A DNA stretch of 42,136 bases from an uncultured Cytophagales bacterium (GTDB lineage: Bacteria > Bacteroidota > Bacteroidia > Cytophagales > Thermonemataceae): NCBI GenBank assembly GCA_938002655.1, contig CALLAC010000029.1, positions 1 through 42,136 on the forward strand, given 5' to 3'. The first letter of the stretch is position 1, and every line of letters starts with the position of its first letter. This document shows, piece by piece, positions 33,214-42,136 of the stretch. The translations under genes and the position numbers were made by a program. The notes beneath the pieces are model-generated. The model was not told the DNA's origin. It did not search any database and saw nothing but the letters and a program-made list of their open reading frames with translations.

Positions 33214-36200
33214 CTAAAATCCGTCTTTATCGTCTTTCTTTTTATCTTTTTTCTTTTCGTCTTTGGGTTCTTCATCGGTAGGTTCTTCTTCCTCTTCTTC
33301 TTCTCCTTTTTTCTTTTTGCCTTTTTTCTCTTTTTTAGGTTTCTCTTCTTTGGGCTTTTCGTCCTTGGGTTTATTTTCGTCTTTTGGCTTATCTTTGTTC
33401 TTTTTCTCTTTTTTCTCTTCGTCTTTTTTAGGTTCAGGTTGAGTTTCTGTTTTTTCTGTGGATTCTTCTTCGTCTTCTTTCTGCGTTTTCTTTTTAGATT
33501 TTTTTTCTTTTTTGGGTTTTTCTTCTTGTTCTTGCAGAGGCTCTGTATTTTCGTTGTTTTCTTCGATTGTTATTTGTTGTTTTTTCTTTTTAGATTTTTT
33601 CTTTGCTTTTTTGCCAACTTCTTCTTCTGTTTCATCTATTTGTTTTTGTTCTTTTTCAGGCAGAGTTGCGATTTTTTTTCCTAAATATTGTTGCATAAAA
33701 TGTCTTTTAAAAGTTTCGGCGGCATTATCAGCAAGTTGGAGAGCTAAATCTTTATCTGATTTAGCCTTTTTACCTTTTTCAAAAGCAGTATTGATTTTTT
33801 CTACGGATGATTCTGCTGAAAGTATATTTTGCGTAAGAGAAAGGAAAATCCATTGCTCGGGGGTAAGTTCTAAATAAAGGTTGATAATATCGCCGTCCTC
33901 TAACTTCTGAATTTCCATAAAGCCCTCTACCATAGCATTGACGTCTTTGTCTAAAATATTTGCCAAGCCAATTTTGCCAACACTATAAAAGCTATTCGTT
34001 GTATCCGACCATTTCAGATTTACCTGCGAAAGCACCAAACCTTTGCCTAATACTTTCTTATCAGCTTGCAAGAGTGGGTGATATTTTGTTCTTGCCTGAT
34101 TTTCATATTTTTTAGCTTTATCGTTTCCAACTATTTCTGCAAGGCGACTTATCAGAGAGGCATCATCTGAATTGTAGGCTTGGTCGCCAGCAGAGCCGTC
34201 CATTTTAGCATATTTGAACAAATCGGCAACTCCCGAAAGTGGTGATTTGGCTTTGGAAAGGTCAAAAGCAAACATTTGTGTAAGTTCATATTCATCTTTT
34301 TTAAGATTTACTTTTGCCGAACCCGCCGAAAGCACAAATTTTTGTAGTTTTTCATCGACGAGCTTAAACTTACCTTGCATGTCTAGAATGCCTTTTTCGT
34401 CATCAAGGGTGAGCAGAGTACCTTCATAGCTTTCTTTTTCCAAGCGAGCTTTGTCAATGATTTTGAATTCATTGAGTTCAGGAGTATAAGTAAAAACACC
34501 TTTGGCAAGATACATATCGCTATCATTATCTCCCTTCTTGCCTGAAAGAAAAGTAGTATAGAGCTTTCCGTTTTCTTCATAGGTGTAGTGCAAGCCTGCG
34601 GTAATCAAGTCGGCTTCGGACGAATTTTTTTCATCCAATTCTATGTATACATCACCCGCATCGCGTTGGTAGGGTATCCAGTGGCTGCCATATTTTTTGC
34701 TTTGCAACTGAATTTGAATGAAACCATCTAAAATTAAATCTTTTTTGTAGGCAAGCATTTCGACTGTACCTTTGAATTTGATACGTGGTTTGATAAAAAA
34801 GTTGTCTTCTTCACGTACTTCGCCACGCGACTGGGTGTAGCGTTTAGGAATTTGCAAAGTATCTTCACTCTCTCCTTTTTTTCTTTTACGCTTAATTTTG
34901 GTTTTACCGGCTTCAGAGATTTGTTCGCTATCTACCAGTTCAAACCTATCAAATTTGAGCTTGAAAGTATCTTTGGCAACATTTACATAAAGATAAGTTG
35001 CATCACCCTCAAAATCTTCCCTATGATTGATTTTGATATTTCCGTTGATAAGCGTATGATGGAAACTGATAGTATCTAAAATAACCGTGGCATTTTTTAA
35101 CTCTTGAATAGTAGCTCCTTTTGAAATAGTCACTTTATTTTTATCGGGAATGATACGAGCATCGGCAGAGGAAATATAAGATACGCCTTCCAGGTCTAAT
35201 ACGGGATTGTTGAGGTCTTTCATATCATATTTCCCCTTAGAGGCTTTGAGCAAAAGGTCTTTGTTAGGTGCATTCTCTTCTTCTTCGTAATGTGTAGAGC
35301 GAAAAGTAGTATTTTCATCTCCTATCATAGTTACCTCTTGTTTAGCGACATTCCAAGTAACTTCACGGATAGAAGTTTTGAATTGAGCGTAAGGGAAAGT
35401 TATAAATTCATAATTAAGGTCTTGTTCGGCTATGGCTGGATTGTTGCTAATTTTACAAATGTTATTTTTCAAATCAAAATCTATGAATACAGCATTGGCA
35501 TCAATGATAGGTTTATAAATATCATTTTGCTCTTTTTCGAAAGGATCTATTTCGGTAGAATATACCTTGAAATCTATGATATTTTCAGGATTTTGCAAGG
35601 TATAAATTCTTTGAGGCGAAATAGAAGCTCCTTTGGGAGCAAGCATAAAGAAATCTTTACGCTTCAATTCACCAATAGCCCAAAGTGCTTCGGGAGTAAG
35701 GGCTAATGTTCCTTTGAAACTAGAAGGATTTTTCTCATCAAAAATACGTACCAATTTATCAGGTGAAGTACGAAGCGTAAGGCTATCTATTTTTAAAGTA
35801 TCTTTCCCAGCGTAGCGAGAAGTGTACCAAGTGAGTTTCATATCCTCGCCCACTGCTTCGGGGTAGAAAGTATTTTTTACTTTTTGTTGCTTTACTATAA
35901 TATTCGCTTTGGCTGTAACCACCGAATCAGGTGTAAATAAAAAATAAGGAGCTTTTACGCTGTAACTATGATTTTTAATTTCCAGTTTCTTACCTGTGGC
36001 AATGAGCCCCGTTTTGTACATTACAATAGAGTCGGCAGTTAACTCACCCTGAGTATTGTATAATTTGAGAGGCTTTTTGGGCTTATGTACAAAGCCCAAA
36101 GCATAACGCGATTCTACGCCTGTATATTTGGGGTCGTAGATAGGTACAAGCACTTCTTTGATAGGTGGAAACATATTAGAGTAGAAAGTACCTTCAAATT

Positions 36201-38949
36201 TGGGTATTTTGGTTGTAAGGCTGTCCATTTCTACACGAGGAATTTCAAAATAGGCTTGGTGCTTGTGATAAGCATACTTTTGACGATAAAAAGCATCGAA
36301 ATAAATTCTTCCTCCTGTGGCAATTTTTAGTTTAGGATAAGATTCATATACTTCGCCTTTCTTTCCACCAGGAATTTGTCCTTTTTTCAGACCTGAAATA
36401 TTTTTAGGATGAGAAATAAGCAAATCTCCTGCGTAGAATCTAATTTCGCCTCCAAGTTCATGTTTTATATCAGGATTTTTGGGGTCTGGCACTATAAAAA
36501 CGACACTATCCAGCGTTTCCATCGTGAGTTTGAACTCATCATAAGGAAGCATGAAATTTTTCCCAACAAATTTAAAGTTTCCAACCGTCACTTCTCCTTC
36601 TTCCATAAAAAAGTTGCTTGCCCCAAAGATTTTTATCTCCTTATTTTTAGGGATAAAGTATACGTTTAGTTTTTTACTGATAGCAAATTTTTCAACACCT
36701 CTGATTATCATGCCACCACCATCAGGTAATACAGAGGCATTCGGCATAGCAGGACCTTTTTTTCGTTCCGATTTTGTAAAGAATCCTTCTAATTCCCAAA
36801 GAAAAAATTTATCAGGATTCAGTTTATTTAATTCCAACTCTTCGGTAAAAGCCACTTTCTTGATTTCCTGAAATTTATCTATTTTGAAAGTATCGATAAG
36901 TGTAATAAGCGTATCTATTGGGAAATCTGGTGACTCGAGCGTATCAGGTTTAGGGCGAAATACGCGTTTGGTAATAAAAATGTTTTTGCCCTCTAATTTT
37001 TTGTATAAAATTCTACCATTTGTAAAATGAAATTTGACCGTATCCGTCAAAATACTATCTTTACTAGCATCACGAGGTGAAATAGAATAAATGAGCATAT
37101 CATCAAAATCCTTATCTACATAAGGCTCCATATACTTTGGTAATTTTTTCTTAGGATTTTTTTCTAAAAAATCCATTGCTCGTTTATATTCATGGGCATC
37201 GATAGTATGGGTTGTTCTGTTCAGAACTACCACTCTACCTGTGTATTCATCGTAATCTACGTACCCTTCACGTGCAAGTTTTGTCAGTATACGCTTGATA
37301 ATATCTAATTTGATATTGGCAAAAGAGTTGTTTTTTGCTTTTTTCTTATCCAAATTCTCTTCCGATTCCATTGCGAAAGCCCCATCAATATTGAACTCAC
37401 GAGTTCCTTGCGAATTCATTACGCCATATTTTTTAGCATAATAATCTACCATTCGCAAAGGATGAAAGTTATATTCACCTTGCAATTCTTCGTATCGGTC
37501 TTCATCATAATAATTAAACGATTCAAACAAGGCAGGAACTTTATCTTGAGCACCTACGATATAAAAATCTATCGTATTTTTCTGCGGATTGTAAAGAGCT
37601 AAATCGGCAGTAATGTATATTTTATGGTACTCGTCAATAAAAGGAATATCATCGTTTGTTTTGTCTTTGTAAAGTTTGAAAACACCCACAGGTGTAGTAT
37701 CTCCTGCTATTTTTACCTTGTTGTAGCTTAAAGCAATGTTGTTATGAGTAAGCGAATCATTACCACTTACATAGTAACCAAATGAAGCGTTTTTAGAATA
37801 GATACGGTCTTCACCGAGATAAAACTGCTTAGAATTTGCATGAAATTTCACTTGTCCATCTTTGTATACCAGTAACCTACAAACAGGGCGATTGGTAGGA
37901 GAATACCCATACAGGCTAAAACCCTCTAATTTCATTCCACCGATGTATTCCATATTTTCACCGATATTGATAAGGTCGGCTTTATCATCGTAAGAAACAA
38001 ATCTTGGAAAACGCAAAGGTTGATTTTTCTTACGTTGTTCGCTAAAAAATTCAAACCTTCCTAATTCGGGTATTTTAAGTTTGGCAGGATACGTAAGCGT
38101 AACGTTATCCGCCTCAAAATGCAGGTCGCTTACTTGATGGCTATAACGACTGAAATCTGCATAAATTTGAACACGAGCAATACTGCCCAAAGCTACCGAA
38201 TCTACATTTCCTCTGTTGTACAGATTTTCCCAAGAAAAACGCCCTCCATCGCCCACTATGTAATTATTTTCAAAAAGAAAAGCCAGTTTAGTCTGATTGA
38301 TACTTACAGAATCGTATGGTGAAACAAAATATAAATTTGTTTTGGGGAAGAGGACAACCGCTCCTGCTACCAATGGATGTGGATAAGGTTTGATATTACC
38401 TAAGGAGTCAGGCTCAGGTTGCACCTCTTGCCACCCCTGAAACCAAGCATGCTGTTTGCGAAGTAGCGAATCGGCATAAACTATCTCAAAACTTCCATCG
38501 ACATACAAGCGATGCATTTTAGAAAAATACAATGCTTTGTAAGTAAGCAAGCTATGCAGCGAATTGACAAAACTATAAATTTCCCCTGAATTTTTTGCAC
38601 TAAAAAACCTTTCGGCAACGGAAAGAATAGCATCTACCTGCGAACTGCTGATGGTTTGTTTTTCTAATCCATTTTCCAGAGCCGAAAGAAAGGTTTTTAC
38701 GTGAGAGCCTATACCACCACCTTTGCCTACAATCAGTTTTACCAAATTGATAATTTTTTCTTGCTGTGAAGTTGTAAAGCTCCCTCTTGTCCAAGTAGAA
38801 CGAAACTGCTCTGCAAATTTCTCCTGACGAGCCAAACGCAGTTCCTTATCCAATTGAGAAATAAATTCATCAGGGTTTGCTGAGAAGCGTTGGGCAAAAC
38901 TTGGAAAAACCCACATCAACACCCAAAAAAGACATAAAAGCTTTTTCAT
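33214..38949 (-). CDS. 1,911-aa exported protein of unknown function with Lys/Glu-rich tail
   Basis: I do not recognise a family. A clear signal peptide (KKLLCLFWVLMWVFPSFAQ) sends it across the inner membrane. Residues 20-150 look helical (FISQLDKELRLARQEKFAEQ). From about 150 to 1,700 the sequence is a long run of short beta-strand-like units with many aromatic and charged residues, for example GRFSWENLYNRGNVDSVALG, LNNPVLDLEGVSYISSADAR and KLNVYFIPKNKEIKIFGASN. This recalls long beta-jellyroll or beta-taco proteins only in general character. There is a basic patch KIKRKRKKGESE near 1,350. The last 150 residues are almost all Lys, Glu, Asp and Pro. No T9SS sorting domain or lipobox, so it probably stays in the periplasm or outer membrane. 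prmA is 190 bp upstream. Confidence 0.85.
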   Translation of the reverse strand: MKKLLCLFWVLMWVFPSFAQRFSANPDEFISQLDKELRLARQEKFAEQFRSTWTRGSFTTSQQEKIINLVKLIVGKGGGIGSHVKTFLSALENGLEKQTISSSQVDAILSVAERFFSAKNSGEIYSFVNSLHSLLTYKALYFSKMHRLYVDGSFEIVYADSLLRKQHAWFQGWQEVQPEPDSLGNIKPYPHPLVAGAVVLFPKTNLYFVSPYDSVSINQTKLAFLFENNYIVGDGGRFSWENLYNRGNVDSVALGSIARVQIYADFSRYSHQVSDLHFEADNVTLTYPAKLKIPELGRFEFFSEQRKKNQPLRFPRFVSYDDKADLINIGENMEYIGGMKLEGFSLYGYSPTNRPVCRLLVYKDGQVKFHANSKQFYLGEDRIYSKNASFGYYVSGNDSLTHNNIALSYNKVKIAGDTTPVGVFKLYKDKTNDDIPFIDEYHKIYITADLALYNPQKNTIDFYIVGAQDKVPALFESFNYYDEDRYEELQGEYNFHPLRMVDYYAKKYGVMNSQGTREFNIDGAFAMESEENLDKKKAKNNSFANIKLDIIKRILTKLAREGYVDYDEYTGRVVVLNRTTHTIDAHEYKRAMDFLEKNPKKKLPKYMEPYVDKDFDDMLIYSISPRDASKDSILTDTVKFHFTNGRILYKKLEGKNIFITKRVFRPKPDTLESPDFPIDTLITLIDTFKIDKFQEIKKVAFTEELELNKLNPDKFFLWELEGFFTKSERKKGPAMPNASVLPDGGGMIIRGVEKFAISKKLNVYFIPKNKEIKIFGASNFFMEEGEVTVGNFKFVGKNFMLPYDEFKLTMETLDSVVFIVPDPKNPDIKHELGGEIRFYAGDLLISHPKNISGLKKGQIPGGKKGEVYESYPKLKIATGGRIYFDAFYRQKYAYHKHQAYFEIPRVEMDSLTTKIPKFEGTFYSNMFPPIKEVLVPIYDPKYTGVESRYALGFVHKPKKPLKLYNTQGELTADSIVMYKTGLIATGKKLEIKNHSYSVKAPYFLFTPDSVVTAKANIIVKQQKVKNTFYPEAVGEDMKLTWYTSRYAGKDTLKIDSLTLRTSPDKLVRIFDEKNPSSFKGTLALTPEALWAIGELKRKDFFMLAPKGASISPQRIYTLQNPENIIDFKVYSTEIDPFEKEQNDIYKPIIDANAVFIDFDLKNNICKISNNPAIAEQDLNYEFITFPYAQFKTSIREVTWNVAKQEVTMIGDENTTFRSTHYEEEENAPNKDLLLKASKGKYDMKDLNNPVLDLEGVSYISSADARIIPDKNKVTISKGATIQELKNATVILDTISFHHTLINGNIKINHREDFEGDATYLYVNVAKDTFKLKFDRFELVDSEQISEAGKTKIKRKRKKGESEDTLQIPKRYTQSRGEVREEDNFFIKPRIKFKGTVEMLAYKKDLILDGFIQIQLQSKKYGSHWIPYQRDAGDVYIELDEKNSSEADLITAGLHYTYEENGKLYTTFLSGKKGDNDSDMYLAKGVFTYTPELNEFKIIDKARLEKESYEGTLLTLDDEKGILDMQGKFKLVDEKLQKFVLSAGSAKVNLKKDEYELTQMFAFDLSKAKSPLSGVADLFKYAKMDGSAGDQAYNSDDASLISRLAEIVGNDKAKKYENQARTKYHPLLQADKKVLGKGLVLSQVNLKWSDTTNSFYSVGKIGLANILDKDVNAMVEGFMEIQKLEDGDIINLYLELTPEQWIFLSLTQNILSAESSVEKINTAFEKGKKAKSDKDLALQLADNAAETFKRHFMQQYLGKKIATLPEKEQKQIDETEEEVGKKAKKKSKKKKQQITIEENNENTEPLQEQEEKPKKEKKSKKKTQKEDEEESTEKTETQPEPKKDEEKKEKKNKDKPKDENKPKDEKPKEEKPKKEKKGKKKKGEEEEEEEPTDEEPKDEKKKDKKKDDKDGF

Positions 38950-39139
38950 AGAATATTTTGGTAAATCAGGTAGTTAATTCTTGGAATACTTCTAACATAT
39001 TCAAAAATTTGAGGTTTATATCGCAAAACATTCAGCACTTTATCTCTCATTTCTATCATTAAAATTCTATTTCCTGCTTCTTTCCTATTTTCTATTTCTC
39101 CCTACTGCAAATTATACTTCAAAGTTTGAACATTTCACC

Positions 39140-39994
39140 TCAAACTTTTTCAAATACTGCCGAAACCCACCTATTTCTATTTTTTTCTTTGATAAATTTC
39201 AGATTATTTTCCTCACATTTTTGCTGAATATCTGCCAAATCTTCTTCGTAAAAGCCACTCAAAAGCAGAAAACCGCTTGTTTTCAGGAGTTGGCTGTAAG
39301 CAGGTATATCAGCAAGCAAAACATTTTTATTGATATTTGCCAATAGTATATCAAAACGCTTTTGGGTATCAACTACCAAAATATCGCCCTGATAAACAAC
39401 TATCTCCGAACAATTGTTGAGCAGGGCATTTTCACGGCTATTTTCTACTGCCCATTCATCTATATCGAAGGCTTCTACATAACTGGCTCCTAAAAGTTTT
39501 GCCATAATTGCCAAAATGCCTGTGCCTGTACCTGCATCCAAAACTACTTTCCCTTGATGATTGATTTCCAACTGATTCTCAATCATTAGGCTGGTGGTAG
39601 CATGATGCCCTGTACCAAAAGACATTTTGGGCGTAATGATAATTTCATGTTGAAAATCTTGGGATTTAGGCTGGTGGAAAATAGCTCGGATACGCACTTT
39701 ATTGGCTATTTCCACAGGTTCATAATTTTTTTCCCAAGTTTCGTTCCAGTTTATTTTTTGCAGTTTTGAAAAAGTATAGCGAAACGGATAAATTTTTGCA
39801 TATTCAATTTGTAGCATTTTGATGGCTTCTTCATCAAAATTTTCAGCTAAGATGTAGGCTTTCAGAGTTTCTTGCTCTTCCATAAAAGAATCGTAACCCA
39901 AATCAGCAAGTTCTGCAATAAAAATTTCAAAAGCCTCAGGATTTGCCTCTACAATAAGTTCTATAAACACTGCTTTTTTCCAAATTATTTCCAA
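39140..39994 (-). CDS. prmA: Ribosomal protein L11 methyltransferase
   Basis: SAM-dependent enzyme that trimethylates ribosomal protein L11, 284 aa. The N-terminal recognition domain (residues 1-95, IELIVEANPEAFEIFIAELA) precedes MSFGTGHHATTSLMIE, the PrmA-specific linker motif. The SAM-binding loop VLDAGTGTGILAIMA and the acceptor-site LANINKN follow. Start ATG 39994 begins directly at conserved sequence. It is on the same strand as the giant gene but separated by 190 bp, so cotranscription is uncertain. Confidence 0.95.
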   Translation of the reverse strand: MEIIWKKAVFIELIVEANPEAFEIFIAELADLGYDSFMEEQETLKAYILAENFDEEAIKMLQIEYAKIYPFRYTFSKLQKINWNETWEKNYEPVEIANKVRIRAIFHQPKSQDFQHEIIITPKMSFGTGHHATTSLMIENQLEINHQGKVVLDAGTGTGILAIMAKLLGASYVEAFDIDEWAVENSRENALLNNCSEIVVYQGDILVVDTQKRFDILLANINKNVLLADIPAYSQLLKTSGFLLLSGFYEEDLADIQQKCEENNLKFIKEKNRNRWVSAVFEKV

Positions 39995-40385
39995 AGCTAA
40001 GATTTTTTATTGAATTTCCCAAAAAACCCTCAAAACCTTTTGCAAAATTTCTGTTTAGCTAAAACGCTATCTGTTTGATAAATTTTGTTGAAAAAGCGAA
40101 AATCACATGAAAACAATCTGTTCTATTCAGAAGCTGTAGCTACATGGGCAAAAGTGAGTGTTTTTTCGAAAAGTTTAATTTACTCGCAGGAATGAGCCTT
40201 TGATAAACCTTTCTGAGATTTTTATTACTTCATGCTGGGCTTTTTCACCTACCTAACATTCAAGAAAGGAGTAAGCCGCAAGTGCAAATCTTTTGTAAAT
40301 TTCTTACAAAAAATTTGACTACTCGCCCAAAATTCTATTATTTTGGGCAAATAAAATATTTTACCTAAAAATAACCCCTAAGGCA
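39995..40385. other. 391-bp divergent intergenic region with two palindromes
   Basis: No ORF of note between divergent prmA and nuoN. Two inverted repeats lie at its right end: TTTTGTAA/TTACAAAA (40291-40311, 5-nt spacer) and GCCCAAAAT/ATTTTGGGC (40325-40348, 6-nt spacer). They could be operator sites or a leader hairpin for nuoN. Confidence 0.5.
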
Positions 40386-41795
40386 ATGCTGTCTATCATT
40401 TTACTTTCAGTTTTTGGCATAGTGAATTTGTTTTTAGGCTTTCTGAAAAATCGTCAGGTGCTTTTGGGTGCGGCGGTTTTGTTTGCAGTGCTTACTTTGG
40501 TAGCCACTTTTACCGAATGGAATACCCCTTTGGACTTGGGCAAAGTCATCAACAATGCAATGATGACCACCTCGCCAAGTGCTGTACTTTTTTCATTTAT
40601 TTTGCTTTTTACTGCTTCGTTGATTATTCCTCTCTCTGAGCATTACATTCAAAAAAAAGAAGCACAACCCGCAGAGTATTATGCTCTTATGCTTTTTTCT
40701 TTGGTAGGTGCTATCATGATGGTAAGTTATGAAAACCTACTTATGCTCTTTGTAGGAATTGAAATTGTTTCTATCATAATGTATGTGCTAGCAGGTTCGG
40801 AAAAGCGTAATTTGCGTTCTAACGAAGCGGCAATGAAATATTTTCTGCAAGGAGCATTCGCCACAGGTATTTTCTTGTTTGGAGTTGCCATGCTTTATGG
40901 AGCTTCGGGGGGCTTTTCGCTTGCCGAATTGCAAAAATACACGCAAAGCAGTGCCAATCTTTCGCCAATGCTTTATTTGGGTTTGATGCTAGTGCTGGTA
41001 GGAATGTTTTTCAAGGTTTCTATTGCTCCTTTCCATTTCTGGACTGCCGATGTATACGAAGGCTCGCCTACACTTTTTACAGCTTTTATGGCAACGATTG
41101 TAAAAACAGCAGGCTTTGCGGCAATTTACAAATTACTTGCCTCGGCTTTTGTGCCTACTTACAACTATTGGCAAATGAGCTTTGTTGTTTTGGCAGGTCT
41201 TACACTACTGATTGCCAACATTACTGCCGCTAATCAACAGAGCTTTAAGCGAATGATGGCTTTTTCAAGTGTTTCGCATGCAGGTTATTTACTACTTGCT
41301 ATTACAGCCTTCAACGACAGAAGTTTATCAGCAATTATTTTCTATTCTTTGGCTTATTCTTTGGCTAGTATTTCAGCCTTTGGAGTGCTTTTGTTGGTGG
41401 CTGAAAAAACCCATAACGAAGAATACACAAGTTTCAATGGCTTGGCTAAAACCAATCCTTTTTTGGCTTTGGTAATGACTATCGCCATGCTTTCATTGGC
41501 AGGTATTCCTCTTACAGCTGGCTTCTTTGGAAAATTGTGGGTATTTGTAAGTGCTTACGAAAGAGGTTTATACGAAATTATGGTACTTGCGGCACTTATG
41601 TCGGCAGTAGGCTTATATTATTATTTTCGAGTAATTATTGCAATGTATCTCAAAGAACCTCACAACCGCCAAGGAGCCATAAAAGTAGACGTTTCGCTTC
41701 CCTATATTATAGTTTTTCTACTGACTACCACTCTTACTGTTTTGCTGGGTCTTTTTCCTGATTTACTGTTCAGATTTTTGCCCAAGTCAATTTAA
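40386..41795 (+). CDS. nuoN: NADH-quinone oxidoreductase subunit N
   Basis: Membrane-arm subunit of respiratory complex I, one of the antiporter-like proton channels. 469 aa with about 14 hydrophobic helices. Key segments are MLFVGIEIVSIIMYVLAG with the conserved Glu, KYFLQGAFATGIFLFGVAMLYG, FKVSIAPFHFWTADVYEGSP with the channel Lys and His, and FKRMMAFSSVSHAGYLLL. NuoN is usually last in the nuo operon; here nothing upstream is a nuo gene, because a 391-bp gap and divergent prmA come first. The rest of complex I must lie elsewhere or be arranged differently. Confidence 0.95.
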   Translation: MLSIILLSVFGIVNLFLGFLKNRQVLLGAAVLFAVLTLVATFTEWNTPLDLGKVINNAMMTTSPSAVLFSFILLFTASLIIPLSEHYIQKKEAQPAEYYALMLFSLVGAIMMVSYENLLMLFVGIEIVSIIMYVLAGSEKRNLRSNEAAMKYFLQGAFATGIFLFGVAMLYGASGGFSLAELQKYTQSSANLSPMLYLGLMLVLVGMFFKVSIAPFHFWTADVYEGSPTLFTAFMATIVKTAGFAAIYKLLASAFVPTYNYWQMSFVVLAGLTLLIANITAANQQSFKRMMAFSSVSHAGYLLLAITAFNDRSLSAIIFYSLAYSLASISAFGVLLLVAEKTHNEEYTSFNGLAKTNPFLALVMTIAMLSLAGIPLTAGFFGKLWVFVSAYERGLYEIMVLAALMSAVGLYYYFRVIIAMYLKEPHNRQGAIKVDVSLPYIIVFLLTTTLTVLLGLFPDLLFRFLPKSI

Positions 41796-41807
41796 GAATA
41801 CTCTGCT

Positions 41808-42136
41808 GTGAAAACTTATCTTCGCATATTTACATTAGTTGGTTCTATCCATCAGTTTATTTTTGCTTTTCTGTTAACTTCGCTTTTAGCCTCTTTATTC
41901 GGGCTTATCAATTTTACAATGATTATCCCTGTTTTGGAAATACTTTTCCAAAACAAACCCGAAGTAATTAGCCAATATCCTACGTTTAGTTGGAGCGTGG
42001 ATTATTTTGTCAATCTATTCAAATACTTTCAGTCAAAAATTTATTATGAAGAAGGTCCTATTGCTTTGCTGTGGAAAGTCTGCTTGTTGGTTGTAGCTTC
42101 GGTATTTCTGACTAATGTGTTTCGGTATCTGACAAT
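41808..42136 (+). CDS. ABC exporter (MsbA-like), N-terminal fragment cut by window end
   Basis: Open frame from a GTG at 41808, 12 bp after nuoN, running to the window end (109 codons). The encoded start KTYLRIFTLVGSIHQFIFAF is followed by a hydrophobic helix (LLTSLLASLFGLINFTMIIP) and a second at ALLWKVCLLVVASVFLTNVF, with an extracytoplasmic loop between them. The pattern matches the transmembrane domain of Bacteroidota MsbA-like lipid exporters, which begin with a short helix and a long first loop. The ATPase domain lies beyond the window. The tight spacing suggests cotranscription with nuoN. Confidence 0.75.
   Translation, partial: MKTYLRIFTLVGSIHQFIFAFLLTSLLASLFGLINFTMIIPVLEILFQNKPEVISQYPTFSWSVDYFVNLFKYFQSKIYYEEGPIALLWKVCLLVVASVFLTNVFRYLT

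Noticed and set aside
33187-33684. Plus-strand Phe/Leu-rich open frame of 165 codons
   Set aside because: It is the antisense of the Lys/Glu-rich tail of the giant protein (AAA/GAA codons read as TTT/TTC); no start signal or plausible protein.

Overview
The window joins two genomes. Positions 1 to about 3,262 look cyanobacterial. This part has eight copies of the octamer GCGATCGC (HIP1) in 2.8 kb, a class A penicillin-binding protein of cyanobacterial type, and decayed remnants of a type I restriction subunit (HsdR C-terminus) and of a cyanobacterial-type tyrosine integrase. From about 3,263 to the end the DNA is AT-rich Bacteroidota, most like Cytophagales. Support comes from a type IX secretion (T9SS) type B cargo protein, two GldJ-like gliding lipoproteins, PorT-like and OmpA-like barrel proteins, Bat-type VWA proteins, and TAnnTTTG promoters. 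I saw no HIP1 octamer after position 2,807. The switch falls inside a tRNA-Asp gene. Its 5' part and promoter are Bacteroidota-like, while its last seven paired bases fit a cyanobacterial tRNA-Asp and do not pair with its own 5' end. This is either a chimeric assembly through the shared T-arm or an integration scar; the sequence alone cannot decide.

Bacteroidota part, left to right. aroE (3.4-4.1 kb) is followed on the minus strand by a 1,073-aa T9SS cargo protein and two tandem GldJ-like lipoproteins, each gene ending in its own terminator (4.1-10.8 kb). Diverging from these are a sigma-54 activator without a sensory domain, a small outer-membrane barrel protein behind a sigma-54-like promoter, an AddB-like nuclease, and NhaA (11.0-17.7 kb). 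After a 700-bp gap comes an ECF sigma factor overlapping a gene for a membrane-anchored barrel protein, then a hot-dog thioesterase overlapping a BatA-like protein (18.4-22.8 kb). A decayed small heat shock gene, a Cys/Met-metabolism PLP enzyme, a glycosyltransferase and a short-chain dehydrogenase follow (22.9-26.4 kb).

From 26.6 to 29.1 kb a promoter precedes an unrecognised 148-aa protein, a SiaB-like kinase, a SiaC-like phosphoprotein and a BatB-like VWA protein. This looks like a partner-switch signalling module without its phosphatase or output enzyme nearby. Next come hisC behind asnS, tRNA-Thr, tRNA-Ala, xerD, a 1,911-aa exported protein of unknown function with a Lys/Glu-rich tail, prmA, nuoN, and the start of an MsbA-like ABC exporter cut by the window end.

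Most of the window is housekeeping or cell-envelope genes. The strongest candidates for new biology are the Sia-like module with its unknown first gene, the giant exported protein, the paired GldJ paralogs beside a T9SS cargo gene, and the chimeric tRNA-Asp junction (biological or artefact).
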